Shown here: in pieces, positions 27,864 through 39,301 of the stretch
Position numbering within the stretch: the stretch's first letter is position 1
How the letters are laid out: each line of letters opens with the position of its first letter
Source: Microvirga solisilvae
GTDB lineage: Bacteria > Pseudomonadota > Alphaproteobacteria > Rhizobiales > Beijerinckiaceae
Length of the DNA: 64,000 nucleotides
Reading direction: 5' to 3'
NCBI RefSeq assembly: GCF_022808595.1
Contig: NZ_JAKUCN010000001.1
Coordinates: 852,512-916,511, forward strand
Notes under the pieces: model-generated
Seen by the model: only the letters and a program-made list of their open reading frames with translations
What the model was told of the DNA's origin: nothing
The model's database searches: none
Position numbers and translations under genes: made by a program

Positions 27864-28478
27864 TTAGCGATCCGTATTGATCAGAGGCGCGTTCCGGTTG
27901 AAATCCCGGTTCGAACGCGGCGTCGGCTGGCGCGGCTGGGCCGGTGCGAAGCCCGACGGCGCAGGAGCCGGCGGCAGGGCCTGGGCCGGAGCCATGATGC
28001 TGCCGGGCCGTGCGGGATCCGCAGGCTGCGTGCGCTGCGCGGTGGGCTCGATCGGCGGCAGCTCCTCGGGAACTTCCTTCGGCTCGGCGATCACCTCGGT
28101 GCCGCCTTTGCAGTCCACCAGCCAGATATCGTAGACCGGGTGCTCGATGCCGTGCAGGCCGGGGCTTGCGGCGAACATCCAGCCGGAGAAGACCTTGCGG
28201 GTCTTTCCGTCGGTGCCCGTCTCCTCCACCTCGACGAAGGAGGTGGTGTTCGGGGTCTCGGTCGGCGGCTTGGTGAAGCAGACGCGCGCCGTCATCTGAA
28301 GGGCGCCGAACTGCACCGTTTCATCGGTCTTCACCTCGAACGACACGATGCGCCCGGTGATCTTGTCGAGGCCGGAGAAAACCGCCGTCGGGTTCTTGAT
28401 TCTGTCCGCCTGGGCTGCGCCCGCCGAACCCATGATCGCTACGAGCACCCATGCCGCCCGCGTCCACCCGAATGTCAT
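27864..28478 (-). CDS. DUF2155 domain-containing exported protein
   Basis: A 204-residue protein with a signal peptide (cut near GAAQA). The DUF2155 core includes KITGRIVSFEVKTDETVQFG, VCFTKPPTETPNTTSFVEV and the tryptophan-rich FSGWMFAASPGLHGIEHPVYDIWLVDC, followed by a Pro/Ala-rich tail. The family is confined mainly to alphaproteobacteria and lacks a known function. In many genomes it lies next to aat and the NDUFA12 gene, as here. Confidence 0.93.
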   Translation of the reverse strand: MTFGWTRAAWVLVAIMGSAGAAQADRIKNPTAVFSGLDKITGRIVSFEVKTDETVQFGALQMTARVCFTKPPTETPNTTSFVEVEETGTDGKTRKVFSGWMFAASPGLHGIEHPVYDIWLVDCKGGTEVIAEPKEVPEELPPIEPTAQRTQPADPARPGSIMAPAQALPPAPAPSGFAPAQPRQPTPRSNRDFNRNAPLINTDR

Positions 28479-28639
28479 GATACCTGATCCACGCCTTCAC
28501 GCTTCGGCCGGCCCGGCCGTTGTTTTGGTCGGACACGCGTTAACATGCCAACCGTGTTGGAAAAAGGGCGATGAGCAGGAAAGCTTGGCGGCTGACCCTA
28601 CGATAGGATAAAATTACATCCTCTCTTGAGGATTCTTCC

Positions 28640-29968
28640 ATGACGATGCTCCGCCGCTCGCTTCTCGCAACCCTTTTGCTTGCCCTGCCCTTGCAGGCCA
28701 ACGGCGCCGAGCTGGCACGGCGGGCCTTCGTTGGAATCAGCATGGCAGCCGTCCCGGAAGCCATGCGCACGGGCGGCCTCATTCCTGCGGGAGAGGGCCT
28801 GCTCATCGAGCGCGTGATTCCCGGCTCCACCGCCGAGAAGGCCGGATTGCAGGCCAAGGATGTCCTCCTGAAGTTCGATCAGGCCCCTGTCCGCTCATCC
28901 GCGGATGTGATCAATGCCGTTCGCAAGAAGCGCGCCGGCGACAGCGTGAGCCTTGCTCTCGTGCGCGACGGCAAGGTGTTCGAGCAGCAGGTTTCCCTTA
29001 TCGGCTTTCCGCCGGAAGCATCCCCGGATTACGAGACAATCTACGAGGCGGTCGAATCCGAGGGAGCCCTGCGCCGCACCATCATCACCAAACCGAAGGG
29101 TGCGGAGCGTCGTCCCGCCGTTCTCTTCGTGGGCGGCATCGGCTGCTACAGCATCGACTATCCCTTCGACGCGAAGACGCCCTACCGCCAGATCCTCGCC
29201 GACCTGACGCGCCAGGGCTTTGCCACCATGCGCGTGGAAAAGACCGGCATGGGCGACAGCATGGGCGAGGCCTGCGCGACCTCCAATCTCGACACGGAAG
29301 TGGCGGGCTATGTGGCGGGTCTCAAGGATCTGAAGGCCAAGTCCTATGTGGATCCGGACAAGGTGTTCATCGTCGGCCACAGCATGGGCGGCATCATCGG
29401 CCCGCTGGTGGCGGAGAAGATCCCCGTGCGCGGGCTTGCCGTGGCCGAGACCGTCGGCAGCACCTGGTTCGAATACGAACTCATCAACCGCCGCCGTCAG
29501 TTGAAAATGGAAGGCATGCCGCTCGCCAAGATCGGCGCGCAGATGCTCCTCAAGCAATGGTGCATGAATCAGCTTCTCATCGAGAAGACACCGCGCGCGC
29601 AGATTCTGGAGAAACGTCCGGCCTGCGCCGAGGAAATGAAGATCCCCTCTTCCGACGCGTATCTGCAGCAAGTCGCCGCTATCGATTACGCCGATCTCTG
29701 GACGCGCCTGAAGCCTGAGACGCTCGTGATCTACGGACGCTCCGATTTCATCACGAGCGCCGAGGAGCATCATGAGATCGTAAACGCCATCAACGCAGTC
29801 CGTCCGGGCGCCGCAACTTACGTGGAAATTCCCGACATGGATCACTCCTTCTATCGCATGAAGGATCAGGCCGAGAGCTTCCGCATGCGCAGGGACGATC
29901 AGGAGGGCGAGACTCACCCGGATGTGGCGCGCATCATCGGGGAATGGTTGAAAGCGAAAGCCAGTTAG
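28640..29968 (+). CDS. Exported PDZ domain-alpha/beta hydrolase fusion
   Basis: A 442-residue protein with an N-terminal signal peptide (cut after ANGA). A PDZ domain follows at about residues 25-115 (LLIERVIPGSTAEKAGLQAKD, then KRAGDSVSLALVRDGK). An alpha/beta hydrolase domain comes after it, with the nucleophile elbow GHSMGG near residue 250 and a likely catalytic histidine in PDMDHSFYR near the C terminus. PDZ domains bind peptide C-termini and usually accompany proteases, so a periplasmic esterase or peptidase is inferred. The substrate is unknown. Confidence 0.85.
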   Translation: MTMLRRSLLATLLLALPLQANGAELARRAFVGISMAAVPEAMRTGGLIPAGEGLLIERVIPGSTAEKAGLQAKDVLLKFDQAPVRSSADVINAVRKKRAGDSVSLALVRDGKVFEQQVSLIGFPPEASPDYETIYEAVESEGALRRTIITKPKGAERRPAVLFVGGIGCYSIDYPFDAKTPYRQILADLTRQGFATMRVEKTGMGDSMGEACATSNLDTEVAGYVAGLKDLKAKSYVDPDKVFIVGHSMGGIIGPLVAEKIPVRGLAVAETVGSTWFEYELINRRRQLKMEGMPLAKIGAQMLLKQWCMNQLLIEKTPRAQILEKRPACAEEMKIPSSDAYLQQVAAIDYADLWTRLKPETLVIYGRSDFITSAEEHHEIVNAINAVRPGAATYVEIPDMDHSFYRMKDQAESFRMRRDDQEGETHPDVARIIGEWLKAKAS

Positions 29969-30004
29969 AAGCGCGCTGCAACGTTGTGAGTCTAGCGCCG
30001 ATTA

Positions 30005-30109
30005 CCTCTCCCGGGCGGGAGAGGTCGGAGCGCAGCTCCGGGTGAGGGTTGTGCTCTCTCTGGAAAGGGCGGTCCCTCACCCCTACCCCTCTCCCACCCG
30101 GGAGAGGGA
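30005..30109. repeat. Composite palindromic intergenic repeat (CTCTCCCGGGNGGGAGAG type)
   Basis: Two inward-facing hairpin units, CTCTCCCGGGCGGGAGAG and CTCTCCCACCCGGGAGAGGG, flank a GTGAGGG...CCCTCACC pair. A second diverged copy lies at 44904-45017. This is a dispersed element of the kind common between genes in Hyphomicrobiales genomes. Apart from it, the 29969-30220 gap shows nothing else. Confidence 0.8.
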
Positions 30110-30220
30110 AGATGTTGTAGCGCGCGCAATGCTTTCTGGATGACAGGCCGCGCTCGACTGTGCGCTCACGATGCTCAATTCGTACAAGCCTCGCCTTGCG
30201 AGGCAGATTTCAAGAAAAAC

Positions 30221-30442
30221 TCAGCCGCGCTCGAACGGATTGGGCGCGGGCTCCTTCATCGCATCGCCCTTCTCCGCGCGCTTCTCATAATGTGCGGTTG
30301 AGCAGGCGACGGAGCACAATAGGCCGCGATCCGACCAATAGGACGGGCCGCTCTCGATCTTCCCGGCGTGATACGTGAAATCGGTGTGGCCGTAAGGCAG
30401 GCCACATTCGACGCAGGCGCGGGGCTTGAGACTCTTCAGCAT
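30221..30442 (-). CDS. Small hypothetical protein with paired cysteines
   Basis: A 73-residue protein downstream of the NDUFA12 gene on the same strand, 21 bp away. Cysteine pairs CVECG near residue 10 and CSVAC near residue 48 suggest a small zinc-binding knuckle, and GLPYGHTDFTYHAGKIE lies between. The C terminus NPFERG is typical of small conserved proteobacterial proteins. I do not recognise the family. Position and coding sense support a real gene. Confidence 0.65.
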   Translation of the reverse strand: MLKSLKPRACVECGLPYGHTDFTYHAGKIESGPSYWSDRGLLCSVACSTAHYEKRAEKGDAMKEPAPNPFERG

Positions 30443-30463
30443 GAAATCGACCGGGGCGAGATG

Positions 30464-30877
30464 TTACTCGCCCGGGGTCCACGGAACGTAATCGCCCGTC
30501 GCTGCGGGACGCTGGCCCGTGGAGAGCTGGGAGCCCCGCGGACGATACGCCAAGGTCGTGCCGGTCATGTTGGGGAGGTGCGGCTTCTCCCAGGAGTGCG
30601 ACTGGTAGTTCTCCTCGCTCGGAGCCACGTCGCCGTTGTGGCAGAGCCAGGCACGCCAGCCCGGAGGCACCTTCGAGGCATCGGCATCGCCGTTATAGAT
30701 GACCCAGCGGCGCTCGGCGCCCACATTCGAGTCGATCGCCTGAGCCTGCGTGTAGCGGTAATAGCGGTTGCCCAACTCGTCCTGGCCCACGAACTGCCCC
30801 TTGCGCCACGTGAAGAATCGGGTGCCGAGGGTCTGGCCGTTCCACCAGGTAAAGAACTGAATCAGAAACTGTTTCAT
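30464..30877 (-). CDS. NADH:ubiquinone oxidoreductase accessory subunit NDUFA12
   Basis: A 137-residue homologue of mitochondrial complex I subunit B17.2, an accessory subunit shared by alphaproteobacterial and mitochondrial enzymes. Characteristic segments are FFTWWNGQTLGTRFFTWRKG, VGQDELGNRYY and ERRWVIYNG, followed by PPGWRAWL and HLPNMTGT. It is expected on the cytoplasmic arm of complex I. It is part of a conserved group with aat and DUF2155, although a PDZ-hydrolase gene and a repeat lie between them here. Confidence 0.95.
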   Translation of the reverse strand: MKQFLIQFFTWWNGQTLGTRFFTWRKGQFVGQDELGNRYYRYTQAQAIDSNVGAERRWVIYNGDADASKVPPGWRAWLCHNGDVAPSEENYQSHSWEKPHLPNMTGTTLAYRPRGSQLSTGQRPAATGDYVPWTPGE

Positions 30878-31256
30878 CGCTACTGCCCGAAGGCTCCAGA
30901 AGGGGTTCTTGAGGTCGCGCGGAATATGGCTTTAGCGCGCCGGGAAGTCCAGCCTTACCGCCCCAAAACCTGCAACTGATTCTGCACTGATTCCATTGGG
31001 GCGATTCTGTGGCGCTTTTTCCCGGATTCACGCCGTTTCTTGCGTTCGCGCAAGCTTTTTGCCCACTCTTCTTCCCTATGGGAAACAGCTTTGCCGACAC
31101 ATCATCCGGGGTCTCTTGTGCATGGCAAAAACGCAAATCCAAAGGGGTCAAGTTTGGCCATTTGAAAACTCGAAATGAGCCCCCGCGAGAGGCCCTGATC
31201 GGATTCTGAAAGGAGTCTCTGAGGCTTAGCCACTTTTCCACATTGTTAACACTTGC

Positions 31257-31272
31257 CCACTACATATAGTTG
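31257..31272 (+). promoter_or_regulatory. NrdR box over the nrdJ promoter
   Basis: CCACTACATATAGTTG contains the near-palindrome ACTACATATAGT and matches the NrdR consensus ACACWATATATWGTGT at the central positions. It overlaps a possible -10 (TATAGT, 31265-31270) whose -35 would be TTGTTA at 31243-31248. NrdR is the ATP/dATP-sensing repressor of ribonucleotide reductase genes. A clear second box was not found. Confidence 0.65.
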
Positions 31273-31583
31273 GAACAGAAACGTTCGGCACAAGTTCTTG
31301 ACGTAGGGCTCGCATCACGACTAGCTTGCCGGGGTTCCGATCTGAGACCGGCGACCGACCCGAAAGGGGGGTCGAAAACTCCCCAGAGTGAGCGTTCCAG
31401 AGCCCGTGGCAAGTTGCTTGCCGCGTGAGCTGTGGCGTCTGGAGGAGACCGTAACTCGGGCGTGGTGCGTGTGGCGGTCCGCAAAACGGATCGTTGGGGT
31501 ATCGAAAAATTTTTGGGGCTGAAAGCCACAGGCACAGCTTGTGGCGTCGGGGACGTTTGTCTCCAAACTTGAGGATATGAAAG
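31273..31583 (+). ncRNA. Structured 5' leader of nrdJ
   Basis: About 310 nt separate the NrdR box from nrdJ. Several strong hairpins are visible: CGACCC/GGGTCG (31356-31374), GGCAAG-TTG-CTTGCC (31408-31422), CGGTCCG/CGGATCG (31475-31493) and GCCACA/TGTGGC (31525-31545). A structured RNA motif upstream of nrdJ genes has, to my memory, been proposed in comparative surveys, so a cis-regulatory RNA is likely. The hallmarks of the cobalamin riboswitch are not in the right order. The sequence 30878-31256 before the box shows no gene. Confidence 0.55.
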
Positions 31584-35288
<3,705 letters not shown>

Positions 35289-35300
35289 CGAGAAAAACAA

Positions 35301-35335
35301 AAGAAGAGGGCGGCTTTGGCCGCCCTCTTCTTTAA
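35301..35335 (+). terminator. Intrinsic terminator of nrdJ
   Basis: Arms AGAGGGCGGC and GCCGCCCTCT enclose a TTTG loop, with AAGA/TCTT extensions and a TTT tail. It lies 13 bp after the nrdJ stop and marks the left edge of the AT-richer cassette. Confidence 0.93.
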
Positions 35336-35412
35336 AATAGGAATGACAACTTTGCTCTCAGCGGAGTCGAACAGCTTATGCTTGGCTCCTGCTTACATGC
35401 AGAGGCCCAGCA

Positions 35413-35901
35413 TTGACAGCTTCAAACATTGATAGAGCCGAGAAGAACCTACAACGCCTACTTGAATGGGTAGGAAGACATGACGCGCGAAGCGCAACAG
35501 TGTTTGGTGTTGTAGCTGCGATGATAGGAGCTGCGGCTGCTTTATTGCCTCCGCCATCAGATTGGGTCTGGCAACTTTGGGCGAGCGCGATAGCGACTGC
35601 CGGGGGCTTCAGCTTTGTCCTAGTTAAACTGTTCCAAGCCCAATTTCCACGCCTTAGTTCACCAAATAAATCGCTGATATATTTTGGAACAATTTCTCGG
35701 CTCACTCTCAAGGATTATCACAATCAATTTCTGCAAATGTCAGAGGAAGACTATTTGCGAGACCTGATCGCGCAATGCCACATCAATTCCGCTATTCTCG
35801 AGACTAAATTCAACTGCTTGAAAGCCGCACTTATGTGCCTGCTATTAACTTTAGCTCCATGGACTACGACAATCTATTTGGCAAAAGAAATGGCATCGTG
35901 A
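35413..35901 (+). CDS. Pycsar-type membrane effector (PycTM, DUF5706-like)
   Basis: A 162-residue membrane protein. Two helices lie at about residues 28-46 and 52-74. A soluble segment follows, and a third helix is at about 136-157. The layout and motifs match the DUF5706/PycTM family: a charged RHDARSATVFG before helix 1, SLIYFGTISRL after helix 2, then EEDYLRDLIAQCH and ILETKFNCLKAA leading into helix 3. In known Pycsar systems such an effector senses cyclic UMP or CMP made on phage infection and damages the inner membrane. The start is TTG at 35413 with AGAGG upstream. The cyclase gene begins at the very next base after the stop. GC content is well below that of nrdJ. Confidence 0.85.
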   Translation: MTASNIDRAEKNLQRLLEWVGRHDARSATVFGVVAAMIGAAAALLPPPSDWVWQLWASAIATAGGFSFVLVKLFQAQFPRLSSPNKSLIYFGTISRLTLKDYHNQFLQMSEEDYLRDLIAQCHINSAILETKFNCLKAALMCLLLTLAPWTTTIYLAKEMAS

Positions 35902-36615
35902 ATGGCACTTGAAGACGATCTAAAAAGCGAATTCGCTGAGATCTTACTCAATAAGTTTGATGTGCGCGATGGGAGAGTCGTCCCGAACTCAGAGGACCTT
36001 GCCCTAAGAAGCGAGGCCGTCAAAATTGAAGCAACATTTTTATACGCAGATCTAGCAGGCAGTAGCAAACTGTCTCGAAACTGCGCTTGGGATGTAACCG
36101 CAAAAATTATCAGAGCATACCTGCATTTAGCGAGTAAGCTCATTCGCTTACATGGCGGGGAAATTAGGAGCTTCGATGGCGATAGAGTGATGGGTGTATT
36201 TATTGGTGCCAATCAAGCCAATGACGCCGTAGCTTGCGCGCAGAAAATTGATTGGATGATCTATAATTGGCTGAGCCCTGTAGCATTAAACCTTTTCAAT
36301 CTCCAGGAGCTTGGTTTTACCAGCATTAATCATTGCATCGGAATAGACAGCGGAATTGCTCACGCTGTTCGTGCTGGAATTAGAAACAACAACGACCTAA
36401 TCTGGGTAGGTCAGCCTCCAAGTTTCGCAGCCAAACTCTCTGATATCAGAACAGCTCCATATGAAGTTTACACTTCTGAGACTGTTATGCTGAAGCTATC
36501 AAATCAGATGAAATTTCCGACGGGAGCCAATGCTTTTGTCTGGCTGCCCGTAGAGTTTGAGTTTGCAGGAGGGAAGCACACGGTCTACTGCACGCACTGG
36601 ATGCTTCGACCCTAG
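35902..36615 (+). CDS. Pycsar-type class III nucleotide cyclase (PycC-like)
   Basis: A stand-alone class III cyclase domain of 237 residues with no signal peptide, membrane helix or sensor domain. Metal-binding aspartates are visible at D50 (FLYADLAGSSKLS) and D94 (SFDGDRVMGVF), at the canonical 44-residue spacing. The later IGIDSG and WVGQPPSFAAKLSDIR segments correspond to the dimer-interface and NxxxR regions; that second motif differs from classical adenylate cyclases. In Pycsar systems such enzymes make cUMP or cCMP. Pairing with a PycTM-like effector at a TGA-ATG junction supports that role. The nucleotide made cannot be told by eye. A cAMP-producing signalling enzyme is the alternative. 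Confidence 0.85.
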   Translation: MALEDDLKSEFAEILLNKFDVRDGRVVPNSEDLALRSEAVKIEATFLYADLAGSSKLSRNCAWDVTAKIIRAYLHLASKLIRLHGGEIRSFDGDRVMGVFIGANQANDAVACAQKIDWMIYNWLSPVALNLFNLQELGFTSINHCIGIDSGIAHAVRAGIRNNNDLIWVGQPPSFAAKLSDIRTAPYEVYTSETVMLKLSNQMKFPTGANAFVWLPVEFEFAGGKHTVYCTHWMLRP

Positions 36616-36630
36616 TATCTGCTTGAAGAT

Positions 36631-37179
36631 ATGGTCAAATTGCAAAAGCATAATCTTCTCCACCTCCTCGCCCTCTCCGGCAGCCTACGCGCGGGCTCGT
36701 TCAACACCGCCGCCCTCCGCATGCTACAACAGTTCGCGCCAGAGGGTGTCGCGGTTGAGCTGTATGAGGGTGTCGGTGCTCTGCCCCATTTCAATCCCGA
36801 TGTGGAGATGAGCGCGCTGCCGGACAGCGTCGCGGATTTGCGGCGGCAGGTGGCGGCGGCGGATGGATTGGTGATCGCCTGTCCCGAATACGCCCACGGG
36901 ATTCCAGGCTCCTTCAAGAACGCGCTCGATTGGCTCGTGGGCTGCGAGAGTTTTCCGGGAAAGCCGGTGATGCTCGTCAACACCGCGCCTCGCGCCTCTC
37001 ATGCGCAGGCGCAGCTCGTGGAAGTGCTCACCACCATGTCGGCGCGGATCGTGCACGAGGCCGGTTTGACGGTCGATCTACGCGAGGCTAATGCGCACCA
37101 CATGATGAGGAGCGGGCTTACCGCATTCGTGGAACGCATCGATGAATGCAGCGTCCCTCCTGTAACTCTCATCTCATGA
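36631..37179 (+). CDS. NADPH-dependent FMN reductase family protein
   Basis: A 182-residue flavodoxin-like oxidoreductase (chromate/quinone reductase group). The FMN phosphate-binding loop is ALSGSLRAGSFNTA at residues 14-27, with CPEYAHGIPGSFKNALDWL in the middle, the family hallmark. The first ten codons are AT-rich and the rest has the high GC typical of the chromosome. The adjacent cassette may therefore have replaced the original 5' end or promoter. It starts 15 bp after the cyclase gene and may be co-transcribed with it. Confidence 0.9.
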   Translation: MVKLQKHNLLHLLALSGSLRAGSFNTAALRMLQQFAPEGVAVELYEGVGALPHFNPDVEMSALPDSVADLRRQVAAADGLVIACPEYAHGIPGSFKNALDWLVGCESFPGKPVMLVNTAPRASHAQAQLVEVLTTMSARIVHEAGLTVDLREANAHHMMRSGLTAFVERIDECSVPPVTLIS

Positions 37180-37205
37180 CCGCACTTCGTCTCAGAGCCC
37201 GAAGC

Positions 37206-37526
37206 TTACTTTTGCTCCCAACCTACAACGAAACCATCCTCGATTTTGACGCGGCTTCTGAAGCGGTTCTTCCCGGCTGGATTATATTTGTAAGTCTCTG
37301 AAGTCTTGGTCTTATAGATTTTATGGTCTTTGGCTGCTGGAGTGCCCCAAGAGTCAATAAGTTGCTCCAGAGACATTCCCTGCCAAATTTTTCCTTGCAT
37401 GATCCTGTCTACGATTGTGGCATCGCCATATTTCTCAAGAAGTGCCTTGCGCCGCAGGGCATTCAAGGCACCCTTGATCAAAGCAATAGCGACGCCAATC
37501 AGGATAATGATCGCTACTATCTCCAT
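37206..37526 (-). CDS. Small membrane-anchored hypothetical protein
   Basis: A 106-residue protein with one N-terminal membrane helix (IVAIIILIGVAIALIKGAL) and a charged cytoplasmic or periplasmic region. MSLEQLIDSWGTPAAKD and TYKYNPAGKNRFRSRVKIEDG recall small domains that read a tract like the SmpA/DUF2845 fold. The start at ATG 37526 is chosen because of the GGGGGA ribosome site. GC content is lower than the genome background, like the nearby Pycsar cassette. Function unknown. Confidence 0.7.
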   Translation of the reverse strand: MEIVAIIILIGVAIALIKGALNALRRKALLEKYGDATIVDRIMQGKIWQGMSLEQLIDSWGTPAAKDHKIYKTKTSETYKYNPAGKNRFRSRVKIEDGFVVGWEQK

Positions 37527-37662
37527 AACTTCCCCCTTTAGCCCTTTTCTTACCGCTACATCAAAGCCTTGAAGTTGCAAAGATACCAACTCTACAACCA
37601 TTGTAGCTGTCTGCTATTGCCGCGTTCATTGCTTCGCGATCTATTGGCTCAAGCGAATAACT

Positions 37663-38124
37663 ATGATGAGAGCGACAGCAGCCATGCAGAAGGCACAGAG
37701 CACTTCTACGGCAGACAGCGCAGAGCCCTCCCAACAGATCGACGCGAAAATCGCGGAGCTGAAGGATTGGCGGGGCGCGACGCTGGCGCGGGTTCGGGCG
37801 CTCATCAGGCAGGCCGATGCGGAGGTGGTCGAGGAGGTGAAATGGCGCGGCGTTCCCGTGTGGGAGCATGCGGGGATCATCTGCACCGGCGAGACGTATA
37901 AGAACGCCGTGAAGCTCACCTTCATGCATGGCGCTTCGCTGGAGGACCCGGCGCGCCTCTTCAATGCCAGCCTCGAGGGCAACACGCGCCGCGCCATCGA
38001 TCTTCATGAGGGCGCAGCGCTCGATGAGGAGGCGTTCAAGGCGCTCATCCGCGCCGCCGTGGCGCTCAATATGTCGAAAGCGGCGAAGAAGCCGAAACGG
38101 GAAACGGCGCGGCCCGGCGCGTGA
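37663..38124 (+). CDS. DUF1801 domain-containing protein
   Basis: A 153-residue protein of the YdhG-like DUF1801 fold. The recognised segments are ELKDWRGATLARVRALIRQ, EVVEEVKWRGVPVWEHAGI and YKNAVKLTFMHGA, followed by a C-terminal lysine/arginine-rich tail. Members are small cytoplasmic proteins of unknown role, some related to iron chaperone frataxin-like folds. It is convergent with the EamA transporter gene. Confidence 0.85.
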   Translation: MMRATAAMQKAQSTSTADSAEPSQQIDAKIAELKDWRGATLARVRALIRQADAEVVEEVKWRGVPVWEHAGIICTGETYKNAVKLTFMHGASLEDPARLFNASLEGNTRRAIDLHEGAALDEEAFKALIRAAVALNMSKAAKKPKRETARPGA

Positions 38125-38134
38125 GCGTTATCCC

Positions 38135-39031
38135 TCAGCGAAAGCGGCCCCACAACACCGTGGCGAGCGGCATCACGTGGTTGCGGCGCAGCGCGATGAT
38201 CAGCACGCCGCACAAGGCGAGGCCCGTGCCCAGCGCCATGCGCATGTCGAAATGATCGCCCGTGATGACGATGCCCATCGCCACCGTGAACAGCGGGTTC
38301 ATGATGGTGAGCGGCGCGATCAGGTTGGCGGGGTATTTGCCGATCAGGCCGTAATAGATCGTGTGCGCGATGAGCGACACGATCAGGGCGGAGAACAGCA
38401 ACGCCGCCACGAAGGCCCAACCGGCCTGCGTCGCCTGAGTGAGCTGGCCCGTCTCGAAGCCCGACGTCAGCAGCACCATCGGCAGCACCGAGGTGAGGCC
38501 GATCCAGGCCTGGAACTGCAGGGGCCGCACGCCCTTGATCTGCTTCATCATCACGGCGGCGAGAGAGCCGGTGAAGGTGGAGGCCAGGATCAGGAGAAGA
38601 CCGCCCGACACGGGAAACCCGCCGCTCGGGTCCCACATGACGAGCACGCCGCCGATGAAGGTGAGCGCGATGCCGAGGCCCCGGGGCCAGTGGATCCGCT
38701 CGCCCAGCATGACCACGGAGAGCAGCGTCGTGATCGGCAGGCCGAGCTGGCTCACCACGGCGGCGCTCGACGGGCTCGCGGTCCTGATGCCGAGGAAGAA
38801 CAGGGCGAAGCCGCCGCCGCCCATGAGAAAGCCCACCACCACCATGCGCCAGGTGGGACGCGGCGCGGGCAGAAGCCACGGCAGCGCGACGAGGCCGACG
38901 ATGCCGAAGCGGATCGCGGCGTAGAACAGCGGCGGGATTTCCATGCCCGACACGACGAGCTTGCTGACGACCGTATGCCCTGCCCACACGAAGCAGACGA
39001 AGACCATCAGGAGGAAATCACGTAAAGCCAT
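38135..39031 (-). CDS. EamA/DMT-family inner membrane transporter
   Basis: A ten-helix drug/metabolite transporter of 298 residues made of two EamA repeats. The first contains FVCFVWAGHTVVSKLVVSG, and the second begins near SGGLLLILASTFTGSLAAV. The C-terminal helices (LIIALRRN end) fit the fold. The substrate is unknown. The start at ATG 39031 is favoured because it places the first helix at the N terminus; the frame reaches 39127. A palindrome at 39133-39155 lies upstream. Confidence 0.88.
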   Translation of the reverse strand: MALRDFLLMVFVCFVWAGHTVVSKLVVSGMEIPPLFYAAIRFGIVGLVALPWLLPAPRPTWRMVVVGFLMGGGGFALFFLGIRTASPSSAAVVSQLGLPITTLLSVVMLGERIHWPRGLGIALTFIGGVLVMWDPSGGFPVSGGLLLILASTFTGSLAAVMMKQIKGVRPLQFQAWIGLTSVLPMVLLTSGFETGQLTQATQAGWAFVAALLFSALIVSLIAHTIYYGLIGKYPANLIAPLTIMNPLFTVAMGIVITGDHFDMRMALGTGLALCGVLIIALRRNHVMPLATVLWGRFR

Positions 39032-39132
39032 GACCTGAGATAACTGAAGCTTGTGCCGCGCCGCAAATGCCGGGAGCGAGGGGCTGGTATGCCGCTCCTC
39101 CAGGGAACAGCGTAGTACCGGACGCAAGCTCT

Positions 39133-39155
39133 GAGCGGAAGTAGGCTTTCCGCTC
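39133..39155. repeat. Palindrome upstream of the cupin and EamA genes
   Basis: Arms GAGCGGAA and TTCCGCTC surround the core GTAGGCT. The site lies between divergent genes. It could be an operator, or a member of a dispersed hairpin family. No T-run is attached. Confidence 0.5.
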
Positions 39156-39301
39156 TAGAGCGAAGGCGTGAAAGACAGGCATTTTCCTTAGCTTTCCTTG
39201 ACTTGCGCCCCGGAGAGGCAGAGCCTTCCCGTTGCGGCGAATGGCTTTCCCGCCGCCAGCGTTTGCGTCCGCCTGATTAACCCTTTTTCCGGGAGGTCGG
39301 A

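Noticed and set aside
31273..31583. Cobalamin riboswitch upstream of nrdJ
   Set aside because: A GGAGACC and a GCCACA occur but not in the order or with the surrounding conserved elements of the B12 class. A B12-dependent enzyme would also not be expected to be shut off by B12.
35336..35412. Partial tRNA or attachment site left of the Pycsar cassette
   Set aside because: A stretch CTCAGCGGAGTCGAA recalls tRNA arms, but no cloverleaf or matching direct repeat could be built on the right side.
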